NCBI GenBank assembly: GCA_019192545.1
Contig: JAHCMI010000068.1
Coordinates: 1 to 50,968 of the forward strand
Direction: 5' to 3'
DNA length: 50,968 bases
DNA from: Rivularia sp. MS3
Lineage (GTDB): Bacteria; Cyanobacteriota; Cyanobacteriia; Cyanobacteriales; Nostocaceae
A program made the position numbers and the translations under genes. This document shows positions 41,902-50,968 of this stretch, piece by piece (position 1 is the first letter of the stretch; each line of letters starts with the position of its first letter). The notes under the pieces are model-generated. The model was not told the DNA's origin. It searched no databases and saw nothing but the letters and a program-made list of their open reading frames with translations.

Positions 41902-44900
41902 ATGACTAGCGCATATCAAGAAAATACAGGAAATGGACATCATATTCCTGGTATTGAACCATCCGATAAACTTAGCGAGTTAAATAAGAAAGCTTCAGAT
42001 TCATCAAACAGCGAGCAGAAATTTAAGAGTTGGAGAATACAGTTAACATCAATTCTTAATCAAATTCGTAAAGCTAAAAACTTAGAAGAATTAATACAGG
42101 TTACAACAGCAGTTATTAAAGAAAAAATTTCCAGCGATAGAGTCGTACTTTATCGTTTTGATTCTTCAACCTCTGGGGTAGTTATAGGAGAATCAGTTGC
42201 TTCCGGTTGGACTCCTGCAATCAACGAAAATATCCCAGCGATGATTTTCGGTTTAGATACAAGGGAAGAATATTTAGAAGCACTCAGCATTAACGATATT
42301 AAGGAAGTTGAGCTTACAGCTTACAAAGCACAGATTTTAGAAAAATTTCAGATCGCAGCTAGCTTAAGTGTTCCGATTCTAGCTGAAAATCAAATCTGGG
42401 GATTATTAGGCGTTCAAAATTGTGCAACTGCACGTCATTGGGAAGAATCGGAAATTAGCTTGTTATCTCAAGTCACCACCGAAATTTCTCATAAGTTAGA
42501 AAGCTTTAAATTAGAAAGAAAACTCGAACAGCAAGCCCACGAGTTTAAATCGATCACCAAAGTTATTGATAAAATTCAGCTTGCTTCTAGTCTAGATAAG
42601 TTATTCCGCACAACGACTCAGGATGTCCGCGAATTAATACAGTGCGACCGTTTAGCGGTTTATCGCTTCAATGCTGATTGGAGTGGTAAATTTATTGCCG
42701 AATCTGTAGCTAATGGTTGGGTACCTCTTGTTGGACCAGGGATTGAAACTGTTTGGGAAGATACTCATTTACAGGAAACCAGAGGAGGTCGTTATCGGCA
42801 GCATGAAATCTTAGTTGCTAACGATATCTATGAGATGAATCATGCTCCTTGCCATGTAGAAATATTAGAGCAGTTCCAAGTTAGAGCTTATGTAATTGTT
42901 CCTGTATTTGCAGGACAAAAACTCTGGGGTTTACTTGGTGCCTATCAAAATAGTGGTACCTATGAATGGCAGCAAGAGCAAATTAAACTGTTGCGTCAAA
43001 TTGCAGTTAACTTAGGTGTAGCTGTATCTCAAGCAGAATTTGCACAGCAGAGTGAAGAAAAATCACAGCAGTTAGCTAAGACAGCAGAACGTCAGCAAAG
43101 TCTTATTAGCTTGACTCGTAAGATTGGTAAAGGACTTACAGAAAAAGTTACTAATTCATCTCAATTTAATGGAATTCTTCAAACAACAGTATATGAAGTT
43201 CGACGCTTATTAGAAACTGACCGTACTGTAGTTTATCGCTTTAACGAAGATTGGAGCGGTGAGTTTATTGCCGAATCTGTAGGTAAAAACTGGAAGCCTT
43301 TTGTAGAAACAGAAATTGACCAAGATTTATTACAAGAAAACGGTCATTGCGATTCTCTTCGCAGTCTCAACGCTATAAAAGAACAAGATACTTATCTTCA
43401 AGATAATCAAGGAGGTCGTTATAAGAAAAAAACTAGTTTCGTTGTTAACGATGTAGAAAAACAAGGATTTCCTCCCTGCTACAAAGAGCTTTTAGACCAG
43501 TTTGAAGCTAAAGCTTATCTTACCGTTCCTATTTTCCAAGGTGATAAACTTTGGGGATTATTAGCAAGCTATCAACATTCTGCTACTCGTCAATGGCAAG
43601 AATTTGAAATCAGCGCTATGGAGCAGATTGCCGTGCTGCTTGCCGTAGCTATGCAACAGTCACAAACATTAGATAGATACGAGCAGCAATCCAAGAAGAT
43701 GGAACGAGATGCAAATCGCGATCGCGCTTTATCTAAAGTCATTGACAAAATCAGACAATCACTCGACATTGAAAGCATCTTTCTAACTACTACTCAAGAG
43801 ATGCGGGCACTTTTAAATACCGACCGCGTAGCAGTATACCGTCTCAATCCAGATTACAGTGGGGAATTTATCGCTGAGTCTGTAAGCCCTGGTTGGCTGC
43901 CTTTGGTAGATAGACAGCATCAAATTCGACGATTACAAGAAAGTATAAGTAGCTGTAGTCGGATGCGAACTCTGTTTAAGGAAAACGAAATAGGCACTAC
44001 GGGTAATGCAGACCCTTACTTACAAAGTAGTTTAGCTGGTAAAGGTTCAGAAAATCAATCCTACGTTGTTTCTGATATATACGCTAAGGGATTTAACGAT
44101 TGTTACGTCCAGGTGTTGGAGCAATATCAATGTAAGGCTTACGCTATTGTCCCCATCTATCAAGGACAACAACTTTGGGGAATGCTAGCAGCTTATCAGA
44201 ATGACGGTCCCCGCGAATGGGAGGATGGAGAAGTTAACCTGTTAACTAAAATCGCCAACCAATTAAGCGTAGCGCTACAGCAAGTTGAATTTCTCCATCA
44301 GCTACAGTCACAGTCTTCACAGGTTGCAGAAGCAGCAGCAAGAGAAAAGCAAGCCAGAGAATCTTTACAGCAAGGAGCGATGCAACTGCTCTCAGCAGTT
44401 AGGCCTGCCTTAAACGGAGATTTAACAGTACGCGCACCAATTACAGAAGACGAACTAGGCACAATCGCCGACGCTTATAACAACACCTTACAAGCATTAC
44501 GGAAAATCGTTCTCCAAGTTCAAGCAGCTGCTCAACAAGTTGCAGAGACTTCGGGTAACAGCAACGTATCTTTGAATGGATTGACAGACTTAGCACATCA
44601 ACAGTCGAAAGAAATTAGTGGTGCTTTGACTGAAATTCAACAAATGGTAGATTCTACTCAAGAAGTGGTATCAAATGCCGAATCAGTGCAAGTTGCAGTA
44701 CAAAAAGCCAATCAAACTGTAGATTCAGGCGATGCAGCCATGAATATGACTGTAGAAGCCATTCAAGGCATTCGCGAGACAGTTTCTCAAACCAGTAAAA
44801 AGATTAAGCGTTTGAGTGAATCTTCCCAGAAGATTTCCAAAGTGGTTAACTTAATTAGTAACTTTGCAACTCAAACAAACGTACTGGCGCTAAATGCAGC

Positions 44901-45351
44901 TATTGAAGCTACCCGTGCGGGAGAATACGGTAAAGGCTTTGCAGTAGTAGCCGATGAAGTACGCTCCTTATCGCGTCAGTCAGCAGCTGCAACCATCGAA
45001 ATTGAAAAGCTAGTTCAAGAAATTCAAGAAGAAACGGGTGAAGTAGCTGTAGCGATGGAAACAGGTATTCAGCAGGTAGTCGAAGGTACCAATCTGGTAA
45101 ATGAAACCAGACAAAACCTCAACGACATTGTTGACGCAACCGCTCAAATCAGCGATTTACTCGAAAGAATTACCGATGCAACCCAAACTCAGATGCTGCA
45201 ATCGGTATCAGCGACAGCATCAATGAAAGATGTAGCCCAAATCTCCCAAAAAACTTCCACCGAAGCTAACAGTATTGCCTCAGTATTCGAGCAGCTATCT
45301 GAAATGGGACAGGAATTGTTAGCAAGTGTAAGTAAATTCAAACTCAACTAA
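41902..45351 (+). CDS. pixJ: Methyl-accepting chemotaxis receptor with four GAF domains (PixJ-type photoreceptor)
   Basis: 1149 residues, no transmembrane helix seen. Four GAF domains at about 55-205, 230-375, 420-585 and 620-800; a HAMP at about 828-880; and the MCP signalling hairpin with '[27 protein letters not shown]' at about 994-1020. GAF2 has the signature set of a bilin-binding cyanobacteriochrome: Trp285 and Asp287 ('[10 protein letters not shown]'), 'GGRYR', and Cys317-His318 ('[10 protein letters not shown]'), spaced like Trp289, Asp291, Cys321 and His322 of Anabaena PixJ. GAF3 has Cys526-Tyr527 and GAF4 Cys734-Tyr735, without the His; GAF1 lacks the Cys. Four GAFs with only GAF2 binding phycocyanobilin is the AnPixJ design, a red/green photoreceptor. 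Confidence 0.92.
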   Translation: MTSAYQENTGNGHHIPGIEPSDKLSELNKKASDSSNSEQKFKSWRIQLTSILNQIRKAKNLEELIQVTTAVIKEKISSDRVVLYRFDSSTSGVVIGESVASGWTPAINENIPAMIFGLDTREEYLEALSINDIKEVELTAYKAQILEKFQIAASLSVPILAENQIWGLLGVQNCATARHWEESEISLLSQVTTEISHKLESFKLERKLEQQAHEFKSITKVIDKIQLASSLDKLFRTTTQDVRELIQCDRLAVYRFNADWSGKFIAESVANGWVPLVGPGIETVWEDTHLQETRGGRYRQHEILVANDIYEMNHAPCHVEILEQFQVRAYVIVPVFAGQKLWGLLGAYQNSGTYEWQQEQIKLLRQIAVNLGVAVSQAEFAQQSEEKSQQLAKTAERQQSLISLTRKIGKGLTEKVTNSSQFNGILQTTVYEVRRLLETDRTVVYRFNEDWSGEFIAESVGKNWKPFVETEIDQDLLQENGHCDSLRSLNAIKEQDTYLQDNQGGRYKKKTSFVVNDVEKQGFPPCYKELLDQFEAKAYLTVPIFQGDKLWGLLASYQHSATRQWQEFEISAMEQIAVLLAVAMQQSQTLDRYEQQSKKMERDANRDRALSKVIDKIRQSLDIESIFLTTTQEMRALLNTDRVAVYRLNPDYSGEFIAESVSPGWLPLVDRQHQIRRLQESISSCSRMRTLFKENEIGTTGNADPYLQSSLAGKGSENQSYVVSDIYAKGFNDCYVQVLEQYQCKAYAIVPIYQGQQLWGMLAAYQNDGPREWEDGEVNLLTKIANQLSVALQQVEFLHQLQSQSSQVAEAAAREKQARESLQQGAMQLLSAVRPALNGDLTVRAPITEDELGTIADAYNNTLQALRKIVLQVQAAAQQVAETSGNSNVSLNGLTDLAHQQSKEISGALTEIQQMVDSTQEVVSNAESVQVAVQKANQTVDSGDAAMNMTVEAIQGIRETVSQTSKKIKRLSESSQKISKVVNLISNFATQTNVLALNAAIEATRAGEYGKGFAVVADEVRSLSRQSAAATIEIEKLVQEIQEETGEVAVAMETGIQQVVEGTNLVNETRQNLNDIVDATAQISDLLERITDATQTQMLQSVSATASMKDVAQISQKTSTEANSIASVFEQLSEMGQELLASVSKFKLN

Positions 45352-45358
45352 CAATGAA

Positions 45359-45392
45359 AGTTAGAAGTTAGGAGTTATGAGTTAGGAGTTAT
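45359..45392. repeat. STRR, unit agttagg
   Basis: About four imperfect heptamers between pixJ and the following elements. The unit is the reverse complement of the array 45946-46022; the pair brackets the four-helix gene. Confidence 0.85.
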
Positions 45393-45396
45393 GTAT

Positions 45397-45458
45397 GGAC
45401 TTACGCACGAATAATAGAATAGTATTACGTTTTCTATTTGAAACTAAAGCGTAAGTCC
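45397..45458. mobile_element. Short MITE-like element, ends ggacttacgc/gcgtaagtcc
   Basis: 62 bp with perfect 10-bp terminal inverted repeats, in the pixJ/four-helix spacer. The ends resemble those of cyanobacterial IS elements; no ORF. Relative at 38872-38957. Confidence 0.7.
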
Positions 45459-45553
45459 TAGCTATAAATTTTAACTCCTAATTTATTACTTCTAATTCGT
45501 AAAAGTCAGAATTAAAAGTAATAAATTAGGCTTTGATTGTAGGAGGGTAGTTT

Positions 45554-45913
45554 TTGGCAACAAGTATTATACAAACAAAAAGTTTTAATTTTGCTTTGGA
45601 AATAATTAATCTTTATACTAAACTTCAACAACACAAGGAATATGTAATTTCCAATCAATTATTTAAATCCGGGACAAGTATCGGAGCCAATGTTGAAGAA
45701 GCCAGTGGAGGTCAAAGTAGAAAAGACTTCTTAGCGAAAATGTATATTGCTTACAAAGAAGCTAGAGAGACTAAGTACTGGTTGCGATTACTAAAACATT
45801 CTAAATTAGTAAATATTGATGTTACAAAAGAACTTAAATATATAGATGAAATAATTCGTATTTTAAGTTCAATAGTTAAAACAACCGAACAATCAATAAA
45901 CAAACAAACTTAA
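45554..45913 (+). CDS. Four-helix bundle protein (S23 family), second copy
   Basis: 119 residues. The start is a TTG at 45554 with a perfect aggagg (45541-45546) seven bases upstream. Family pattern: 'FALEIINLYTKLQQH...NQLFKSGTSIGANVEEASGGQSRKDFLAKMYIAYKEARETKYWLRLL' (the S-x-S-I-x-A-N-x-x-E-A segment and the E-x-x-E-x-x-Y-W helix), closer to the classic form than the copy at 91-477. It lies between pixJ and pixL, inside the phototaxis operon, with inverted STRR arrays on both sides. Translation signals are strong, so it is probably made. Nothing links it to phototaxis; it looks like an insertion. Confidence 0.85.
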   Translation: MATSIIQTKSFNFALEIINLYTKLQQHKEYVISNQLFKSGTSIGANVEEASGGQSRKDFLAKMYIAYKEARETKYWLRLLKHSKLVNIDVTKELKYIDEIIRILSSIVKTTEQSINKQT

Positions 45914-45945
45914 ATAAATAATTATACATACAAATAAGTAAAATT

Positions 45946-46022
45946 TACTCCTAATTCCCAACTCCTAACTCCTAACCCCTAACTCCTAATTCCCAACTCT
46001 TAACTCCTAACTCCTAACTCTT
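45946..46022. repeat. STRR, unit aactcct
   Basis: About ten imperfect heptamers (aactcct, attccca, aactctt) ending six bases before the pixL start codon. It occupies the place where the pixL ribosome binding site should be. Confidence 0.9.
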
Positions 46023-46028
46023 CAAATC

Positions 46029-49000
46029 ATGATTACTGATTCTTCTATTCGCGAACAAGGGTATATCTATTTTCTCAGTGAAGCTCCAGAATTACTGCAA
46101 ACTATTGAAGAAGAACTTTTCAGTTTAGTTGAAGACAGAAGTACCAATAGAGTGCATAATTTGATGCGAGCTACTCATACGCTTAAGGGCGGAGCAGCTA
46201 ATGTTGAACTAGAATCAATTAATAAAATAGCTCATTCTTTAGAAGATGTTTTCAAGGCTTTATATAATCCGGAAGTCGAAATTGATTCTCAACTACATTC
46301 TTTACTGTTACAAGCTTTTGAGTGCCTGCAATTGTGTTTGACTTCGGAAATTACGGGGACAAAAATTGACGATGATGAACTGATGCAGCGAGCGGCTTCA
46401 GTTTTTGCTCAGTTACAAGAAAAACTTGGCGATGCATTCGGTGCTGAAGCTCATATTCCTACTTCTGAAGAATTGGGTTTTGATATCGTACTATCAATTT
46501 TTGAAACTGGTGTCACTCAACGTATAGATAATATTGATGAATTAGTTAAAAATCCTCCTAACAATCAAGAGGTTGCTAATTTTTTACGTACACAAGCCGA
46601 AGTTTTTACAGGCTTATCTGAGTCATTGAATTTACCCGGATTTGGTGAAATAACTCAAGCTATTTTAGCTGCATTAGACGCTAATTCTTCTCAAGCTTTA
46701 GAAATTGCAAAAATAGCTAATCGCGATTTGCAACTGGCAAGGAAAGCTGTTTTAGAGGGCGATCGCGAACGTGGTGGAGAAGCTTCAACAGACTTACTTG
46801 CTTTTTCACAACCTACAGCTATTAATTCTCAGGTAGAAGATACCGAAAATGTTGTAATACCATCCGAGTTGACAGAAGATAGTTCTGTTGATTTAACAAC
46901 TGATACTTTAAACAATGACTCAATCGCCAAATCCTTAAGAAATGAGATAGAAGAATTATACGAGTTTTTTACAAAAGGCAATTTTGATAACGAACCTCTT
47001 AAACCAAAATCTGTCAAATTCCATTTAAAAGTAATTAGATGTGTTTTAGGTTGGTTTAATCATGAATTAAATATTCCTCAAGAAAAACTCAATTTAAATT
47101 TATTAATTCCGAATATTAATCAAGAAAATTCTGTAGAGTATGTAGAGAATTGGCTCCAAGAATTTTTAGAATTTGTGCAAGAAGACACGGACAGCCCTAG
47201 TCTGTGTCTTTATCGCCTTGGAGGTATTTTAACAGTTCTCTTAGCGGTGACAAAATTTAAATGCTATCAAGAAAATCTTTGCGATTTTTCAGCTATTGAG
47301 ACTTTACAAAGCAAAGTATCCGATATAGCAAAAGAATATAAAAACTATTCTCCGGTAACTGCCGAAGAGAAAAAATGGCTTGATAGTGAAAAACTACAAA
47401 AACTTTTAGAAGTTAAAAAAGTTGTTTCTTCACAGATACCTATCAATCAAGGAGGAAACATGCTTGAAGCTATCTGGGGAGAAGAAATCGACGCTAACTT
47501 AGAATCTAATATTTTTGAAGAAAAAACAAAACAAAGTCAAGTAGAAAATAATCCAGCTAATTTAATTGCTAGCACTCAATCATTAGAATCTACTAACGAG
47601 GAAGATGAGCATTCATCCGAGACAATTATTCAATTTGCGGCTAATTCAGTTACTCAAAGTGAGAATCAAATAGATAAAAAACCAGCAGTTCCTACTAAAA
47701 ATTCCAAATTACCTTCTTTTGTACGTGTTGATGTAGAAAGTTTACAGCGTCTTAACTATTTAGCAGGAGAATTGCTAATTCATCAAAAGCGCCGCACTTC
47801 GCAAGATGAGCAACTGAAATTAATGATTCAGCAATTGCATGAAAAAATTAATAAACATCAACAAACTTTAGAACAGTTGCGAGAATTACCTTTACATTCT
47901 CAAAAAGTAGTATCGCAAAATATGCTTAATGTAGCTTCTGTTGACTTCGATTCTTTAGAAATGGATGACTACACCGAGTTTCATTTAGGTTTACACGAAG
48001 CTACAGAACAAGCAACACAATTACAGGAAATTTTAGAGTCAGCAGAAGTAATTCTTCAACAATCAATTCAAGTTCACGATAAGAAGCAGCGTTTAGCACT
48101 TGGTATTATTGATAATTTAGTCGAAGCAAGAATGTCACCTTTAGGTAATATTCTCAATCGCTTCCCCCAAATGGTGCAGAATCTGAGCAACGTTCACGGT
48201 AAAACCGTACACTTGCAGTTAAGTGGTGGTTCTGTTTTAGTAGATAAAGCAATCGCTGAAAAGCTTTACGACCCATTATTACACTTGGTGCGTAATGCTT
48301 ACGATCATGGTATTGAGTCAGCAGAAATTCGTCGCGATCGCGGTAAATCCGAACAAGGTTTAATTGAAATTTGTGCTTACAACCGAGGTTCTCAAACTGT
48401 GATCGAAGTTCGAGACGATGGCGGAGGATTGAATTTCGACAAAATTCGCAATAAAGCTATCGAATTAGGACTTTTACGCTCGGATAAAGAATTTTCCAAT
48501 CATGATTCTGGCTTGATGCAAGAAGAATTATTAGATTGTTTATTTTCTGCGGGATTTTCAACTGCTGGCAAAGTTAGCGATATTTCTGGAAGGGGTATTG
48601 GATTAGATATCGTCCGAAATCAACTGCAAGCACTCAACGGTTCTATTGCTGTCTATTCGCAACCCCAGCAAGGAACAACATTTGTACTAAAAATTCCTTT
48701 TTCTATGACTACCGAAAAATTAATGATTGTTCAGACAGGGGGTTCTGCTTACGCACTACTGCTAGACAGCATTGCGAAAATATTACTTCCATCTCCCGAA
48801 CAAATTAAACATTTTGAAAATAAAAAGGTTCTTTACTGGAATACAGGAAAAGAAGAACGTATGGTAAATCTGCTGAATCTTTCAGATTTAATGCAATATC
48901 ATCGTTCCTTCGAGCGTGAGAATACTTTACTCAATCAGTCTGCTATTAATAATGCGGATGAAACTGTAAATCCAATATTACTATTACGCAATAAAGACCA

Positions 49001-49694
49001 AATTGTAGGTTTAGAAATAGATCAAATTATTGGGGAGCAAGAGTTAGTGGTTAGACCTTTAGGTCAAGCCATTGCTCCCCCGAAATATGTTTACGGCTGT
49101 AGTAGTTTAGCAAATGGTAATTTAATTCTAGTGATTGACGGTACTTTGCTACCATCTGTTGGCGAAATGCAAGCATCATTAGATTCGATGGCGTTACCTT
49201 CAGCATCTTCTACAAGCAAGAAAGCTTTGCAAATGTCAGGGGAAATTATTACGTCTAAGGCTTTGCTTGCTGCTTCTAAATCTGTCAATAATCCTCAAAT
49301 TACTTCTGGTAAAGCTAAATCTTCAAAAGTCGTTTTAGTCGTTGATGATGCTATTAGTCTGCGACAAACTATTTCACTAACTTTACAAAAATACGGTTAT
49401 CAAGTGTTACAAGCTCAAAATGGTGTAGAAGCTTTAGAAAAATTACAGCATCATCCGGAAGTTGATTTAGTAATATCCGATTTAGAAATGCCTCGGATGA
49501 ATGGTTTTGAATTGTTGAGCAATTTACGTCAAAGCAGTAATCTTGCAAATGTTCCTGTAGTTGTACTTACTTCTCGTAGTGCCGAAAAACATCGTCAACT
49601 TGCAGAAGCATTAGGCGCAAACGCTTACTTAACTAAACCTTATTTAGAACATGAATTTCTTTCTCAAGTTGAGCAGTTAGTCACAGCTAATTAA
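46029..49694 (+). CDS. pixL: Hybrid CheA histidine kinase with C-terminal receiver (PixL type)
   Basis: 1221 residues. HPt domain at 1-115 with phospho-His50 ('MRATHTLKGGAANV'); a long variable region (about 150-565); the dimerisation domain (about 575-700); HATPase_c from about 735 with N-box Asn756 ('LVRNAYDHGIE'), 'VRDDGGGLN' and 'GRGIGLDIV'; a CheW-like regulatory domain (about 885-1050); and a receiver (about 1100-1220) with Asp1151 ('LVISDLEMPRMNGF') and Lys in 'YLTKPY'. All catalytic residues are present. It phosphorylates PixG/PixH in response to the pixJ receptor. No ribosome binding site is visible because an STRR fills the upstream 80 bases. A terminator follows at 49742. Confidence 0.9.
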   Translation: MITDSSIREQGYIYFLSEAPELLQTIEEELFSLVEDRSTNRVHNLMRATHTLKGGAANVELESINKIAHSLEDVFKALYNPEVEIDSQLHSLLLQAFECLQLCLTSEITGTKIDDDELMQRAASVFAQLQEKLGDAFGAEAHIPTSEELGFDIVLSIFETGVTQRIDNIDELVKNPPNNQEVANFLRTQAEVFTGLSESLNLPGFGEITQAILAALDANSSQALEIAKIANRDLQLARKAVLEGDRERGGEASTDLLAFSQPTAINSQVEDTENVVIPSELTEDSSVDLTTDTLNNDSIAKSLRNEIEELYEFFTKGNFDNEPLKPKSVKFHLKVIRCVLGWFNHELNIPQEKLNLNLLIPNINQENSVEYVENWLQEFLEFVQEDTDSPSLCLYRLGGILTVLLAVTKFKCYQENLCDFSAIETLQSKVSDIAKEYKNYSPVTAEEKKWLDSEKLQKLLEVKKVVSSQIPINQGGNMLEAIWGEEIDANLESNIFEEKTKQSQVENNPANLIASTQSLESTNEEDEHSSETIIQFAANSVTQSENQIDKKPAVPTKNSKLPSFVRVDVESLQRLNYLAGELLIHQKRRTSQDEQLKLMIQQLHEKINKHQQTLEQLRELPLHSQKVVSQNMLNVASVDFDSLEMDDYTEFHLGLHEATEQATQLQEILESAEVILQQSIQVHDKKQRLALGIIDNLVEARMSPLGNILNRFPQMVQNLSNVHGKTVHLQLSGGSVLVDKAIAEKLYDPLLHLVRNAYDHGIESAEIRRDRGKSEQGLIEICAYNRGSQTVIEVRDDGGGLNFDKIRNKAIELGLLRSDKEFSNHDSGLMQEELLDCLFSAGFSTAGKVSDISGRGIGLDIVRNQLQALNGSIAVYSQPQQGTTFVLKIPFSMTTEKLMIVQTGGSAYALLLDSIAKILLPSPEQIKHFENKKVLYWNTGKEERMVNLLNLSDLMQYHRSFERENTLLNQSAINNADETVNPILLLRNKDQIVGLEIDQIIGEQELVVRPLGQAIAPPKYVYGCSSLANGNLILVIDGTLLPSVGEMQASLDSMALPSASSTSKKALQMSGEIITSKALLAASKSVNNPQITSGKAKSSKVVLVVDDAISLRQTISLTLQKYGYQVLQAQNGVEALEKLQHHPEVDLVISDLEMPRMNGFELLSNLRQSSNLANVPVVVLTSRSAEKHRQLAEALGANAYLTKPYLEHEFLSQVEQLVTAN

Positions 49695-49741
49695 TAATAA
49701 AAATTTTCCTGATATTTTAAATTAACCGCTCAAACAATTCG

Positions 49742-49775
49742 CAACCCAGTTTTGATTGTAAAAACTGGGTTGTTT
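49742..49775 (+). terminator. Rho-independent terminator after pixL
   Basis: Perfect 12-bp stem caacccagtttt / aaaactgggttg (49742-49753 and 49761-49772), 7-nt loop, then tttatt and a T-rich stretch. Ends the phototaxis cluster. Confidence 0.85.
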
Positions 49776-49989
49776 ATTAATTATTATTTTTTTCAAATAC
49801 AGTTTTTTATTGTATAAAGATTCACAAAATTTTCAATTGATACCGCACTTCGTATTACAATTTTTCTCTAATCAATATCAAAAATTTATCTACCAATAAT
49901 TTTGTAGTGTCCATAATCGGGAAACTGATGCTACCGTAGTGAATCTAGATATATATATACTTCGTTTTCGTGGGTTTATGAGGTTGTTG

Positions 49990-50691
49990 ATGCGTCGCAT
50001 ACTTTACTGGGTAGCCCCCTTTAGCCTACTTGCTGGATGTTCTAGTGTCGAAATTATTGAACCAATACCAACAGTGCCGGAAACTCCTTTAAAAACACCT
50101 GAATCTTTGACGCTGGATAACAATCTCTCGGCTTTAGAAAAACGAGTCATTGCACAAATGAATTTAGCTCGCACAAATCCTCAAGCTTATGCTGCTATAT
50201 TGGAAGATTACAGAAAACGCTTTGAAGGTAAACGTGTCAAAATTTCTAATAACGTCTATTTAATAACTCAAGAAGGTGTATCCGCTGTTGATGAAGCTAT
50301 TAAATACCTTAAAACTGTCGATCCCGTACCTCCTGTAACTATTTCCAAGGGAATGTCTTTAGCAGCTAAAGATCACGTTAAAGACCAAGGTCCTAAAGGT
50401 ATTGTCGGTCACAACGGTAGCGATGGCAGCAACCCTTTCAAACGTTTGAATCGTTACGGCAAATGGCAGGTAACTGCTGGTGAAAATATCAGCTACGGTT
50501 CCCACACTGCAAAGGATATTGTGATGCAGCTAATTATTGATGATGGAGTTCCCGATCGCGGGCATCGAATCAATATGTTTAACCCAGATTTTAAGGTATC
50601 GGGTGTTGCTTTCGGAATTCATAGCTACTATAGGCAAATGTGCGTTATTACCTATGCTGGAGGATATAAAGAAAAGTCAGTTAACAGTTAG
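49990..50691 (+). CDS. CAP-domain lipoprotein (SCP/PR1-like)
   Basis: 233 residues from the ATG at 49990, which has gagg (49980-49983) six bases before it; starts at 49978 or a GTG at 49939 would lengthen the N-terminus. The signal peptide '[17 protein letters not shown]' ends in a lipobox (L-A-G-C), so it is a predicted membrane lipoprotein. After a Pro/Thr-rich linker comes a CAP domain: '[30 protein letters not shown]', then '[38 protein letters not shown]' (the H-N-G-S-D-G-S-x-x-x-R cluster), 'GENISYG' and '[28 protein letters not shown]' (G-H-R-x-N). Family members bind sterols or lipids or act as proteases in other systems; role here unknown. Confidence 0.9.
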   Translation: MRRILYWVAPFSLLAGCSSVEIIEPIPTVPETPLKTPESLTLDNNLSALEKRVIAQMNLARTNPQAYAAILEDYRKRFEGKRVKISNNVYLITQEGVSAVDEAIKYLKTVDPVPPVTISKGMSLAAKDHVKDQGPKGIVGHNGSDGSNPFKRLNRYGKWQVTAGENISYGSHTAKDIVMQLIIDDGVPDRGHRINMFNPDFKVSGVAFGIHSYYRQMCVITYAGGYKEKSVNS

Positions 50692-50968
50692 CAGCTAACA
50701 ATTATCAAAGTGTAATTAATCATGATTCGGGATATTTTTGTTAGTTAGTATAATCGCTAAAAACATTGCACAATTACCAAAACGGAAGATTGAGAACTTT
50801 AGCCACCTTACTATTTATCCTCGTTTTTTAGTTTTTTACTTGTTACTTACTACTTATTACTTGCGACTTATTAAGTAAGTCTCCGAACCCAAACTAACGT
50901 TAATTACACAACTCAACTCCTAACTCCTAACTCCTAACTCCTAACTCCTAACTCCTAACTCCTAACTC
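50692..50968. other. Right edge: intergenic region ending in an STRR
   Basis: No gene seen. From 50911 to the window end there is a heptamer array (aactcct)n of at least seven units, cut by the edge; this is the same unit as 45946-46022. Confidence 0.7.
50911..50968. repeat. STRR, unit aactcct (cut by window edge)
   Basis: At least seven near-perfect heptamers running off the right edge. Confidence 0.9.

Overview
The window is chromosomal DNA of a filamentous, probably heterocyst- and hormogonium-forming cyanobacterium (Nostocales: Calothrix, Rivularia or Nostoc type). The evidence is the many HIP1 octamers (gcgatcgc, e.g. near 705, 5954, 19941, 30372, 33080, 39824, 43718, 48336), the 7-8 bp short tandem repeats (STRRs) between genes, cyanobacterium-typical families (DUF3110, DUF1400 hydrolase, PATAN/DUF4388 proteins, very long TamB) and a PixJ-type phototaxis receptor.

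Region 1 (1-9 kb) is gene-poor. It holds a four-helix bundle gene between inverted octamer arrays, a secreted GHL10 glycosidase, an orphan N-terminal domain of a large TPR/WD-type protein, 1.8 kb of repeats and structured intergenic DNA, a two-TM protein, ddl, an SSS-family Na+/solute symporter between diverged direct repeats, and an antitoxin whose PemK/MazF toxin survives only as a frameshifted stub.

Region 2 (9-33 kb) is housekeeping plus accessory genes: miaB, a small Imm17-like membrane protein, an Rnl2-type RNA ligase, a carotenoid oxygenase, a DUF1400 hydrolase, an ArsR/AHSA1 operon with a palindromic operator between -35 and -10, a GST/cupin/SnoaL cluster bracketed by a 20-nt perfect inverted repeat, an SDR epimerase, a subtilase, an L,D-transpeptidase, a GNAT enzyme, an M28 peptidase and a 2095-residue TamB. 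Four copies of one MITE (ends aggaatggccgcaa) are spread over 4-39 kb.

Region 3 (33-50 kb) starts with a DUF3110 gene and murQ. Then come seven or eight co-directional signalling genes: a V4R-like protein, a Roadblock/LC7 protein, a small GTPase and a stand-alone PATAN protein, followed by a full phototaxis cluster (PATAN-REC, CheY, CheW, four-GAF receptor, CheA-REC hybrid: pixG-H-I-J-L). The receptor's GAF2 carries the Trp/Asp/Cys-His set of a red/green cyanobacteriochrome. A second four-helix bundle gene, again between inverted STRR arrays, sits between pixJ and pixL. A strong terminator follows pixL, and a CAP-domain lipoprotein closes the window.

The most interesting points are the GTPase/Roadblock/PATAN module beside the light-sensing Che cluster, which looks like a polarity or pilus-control device, and the recurrent 'four-helix gene inside inverted STRR arrays' architecture. 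No rRNA, tRNA, CRISPR array or intact transposase was seen. All family assignments are from reading the sequence; no database search was run.
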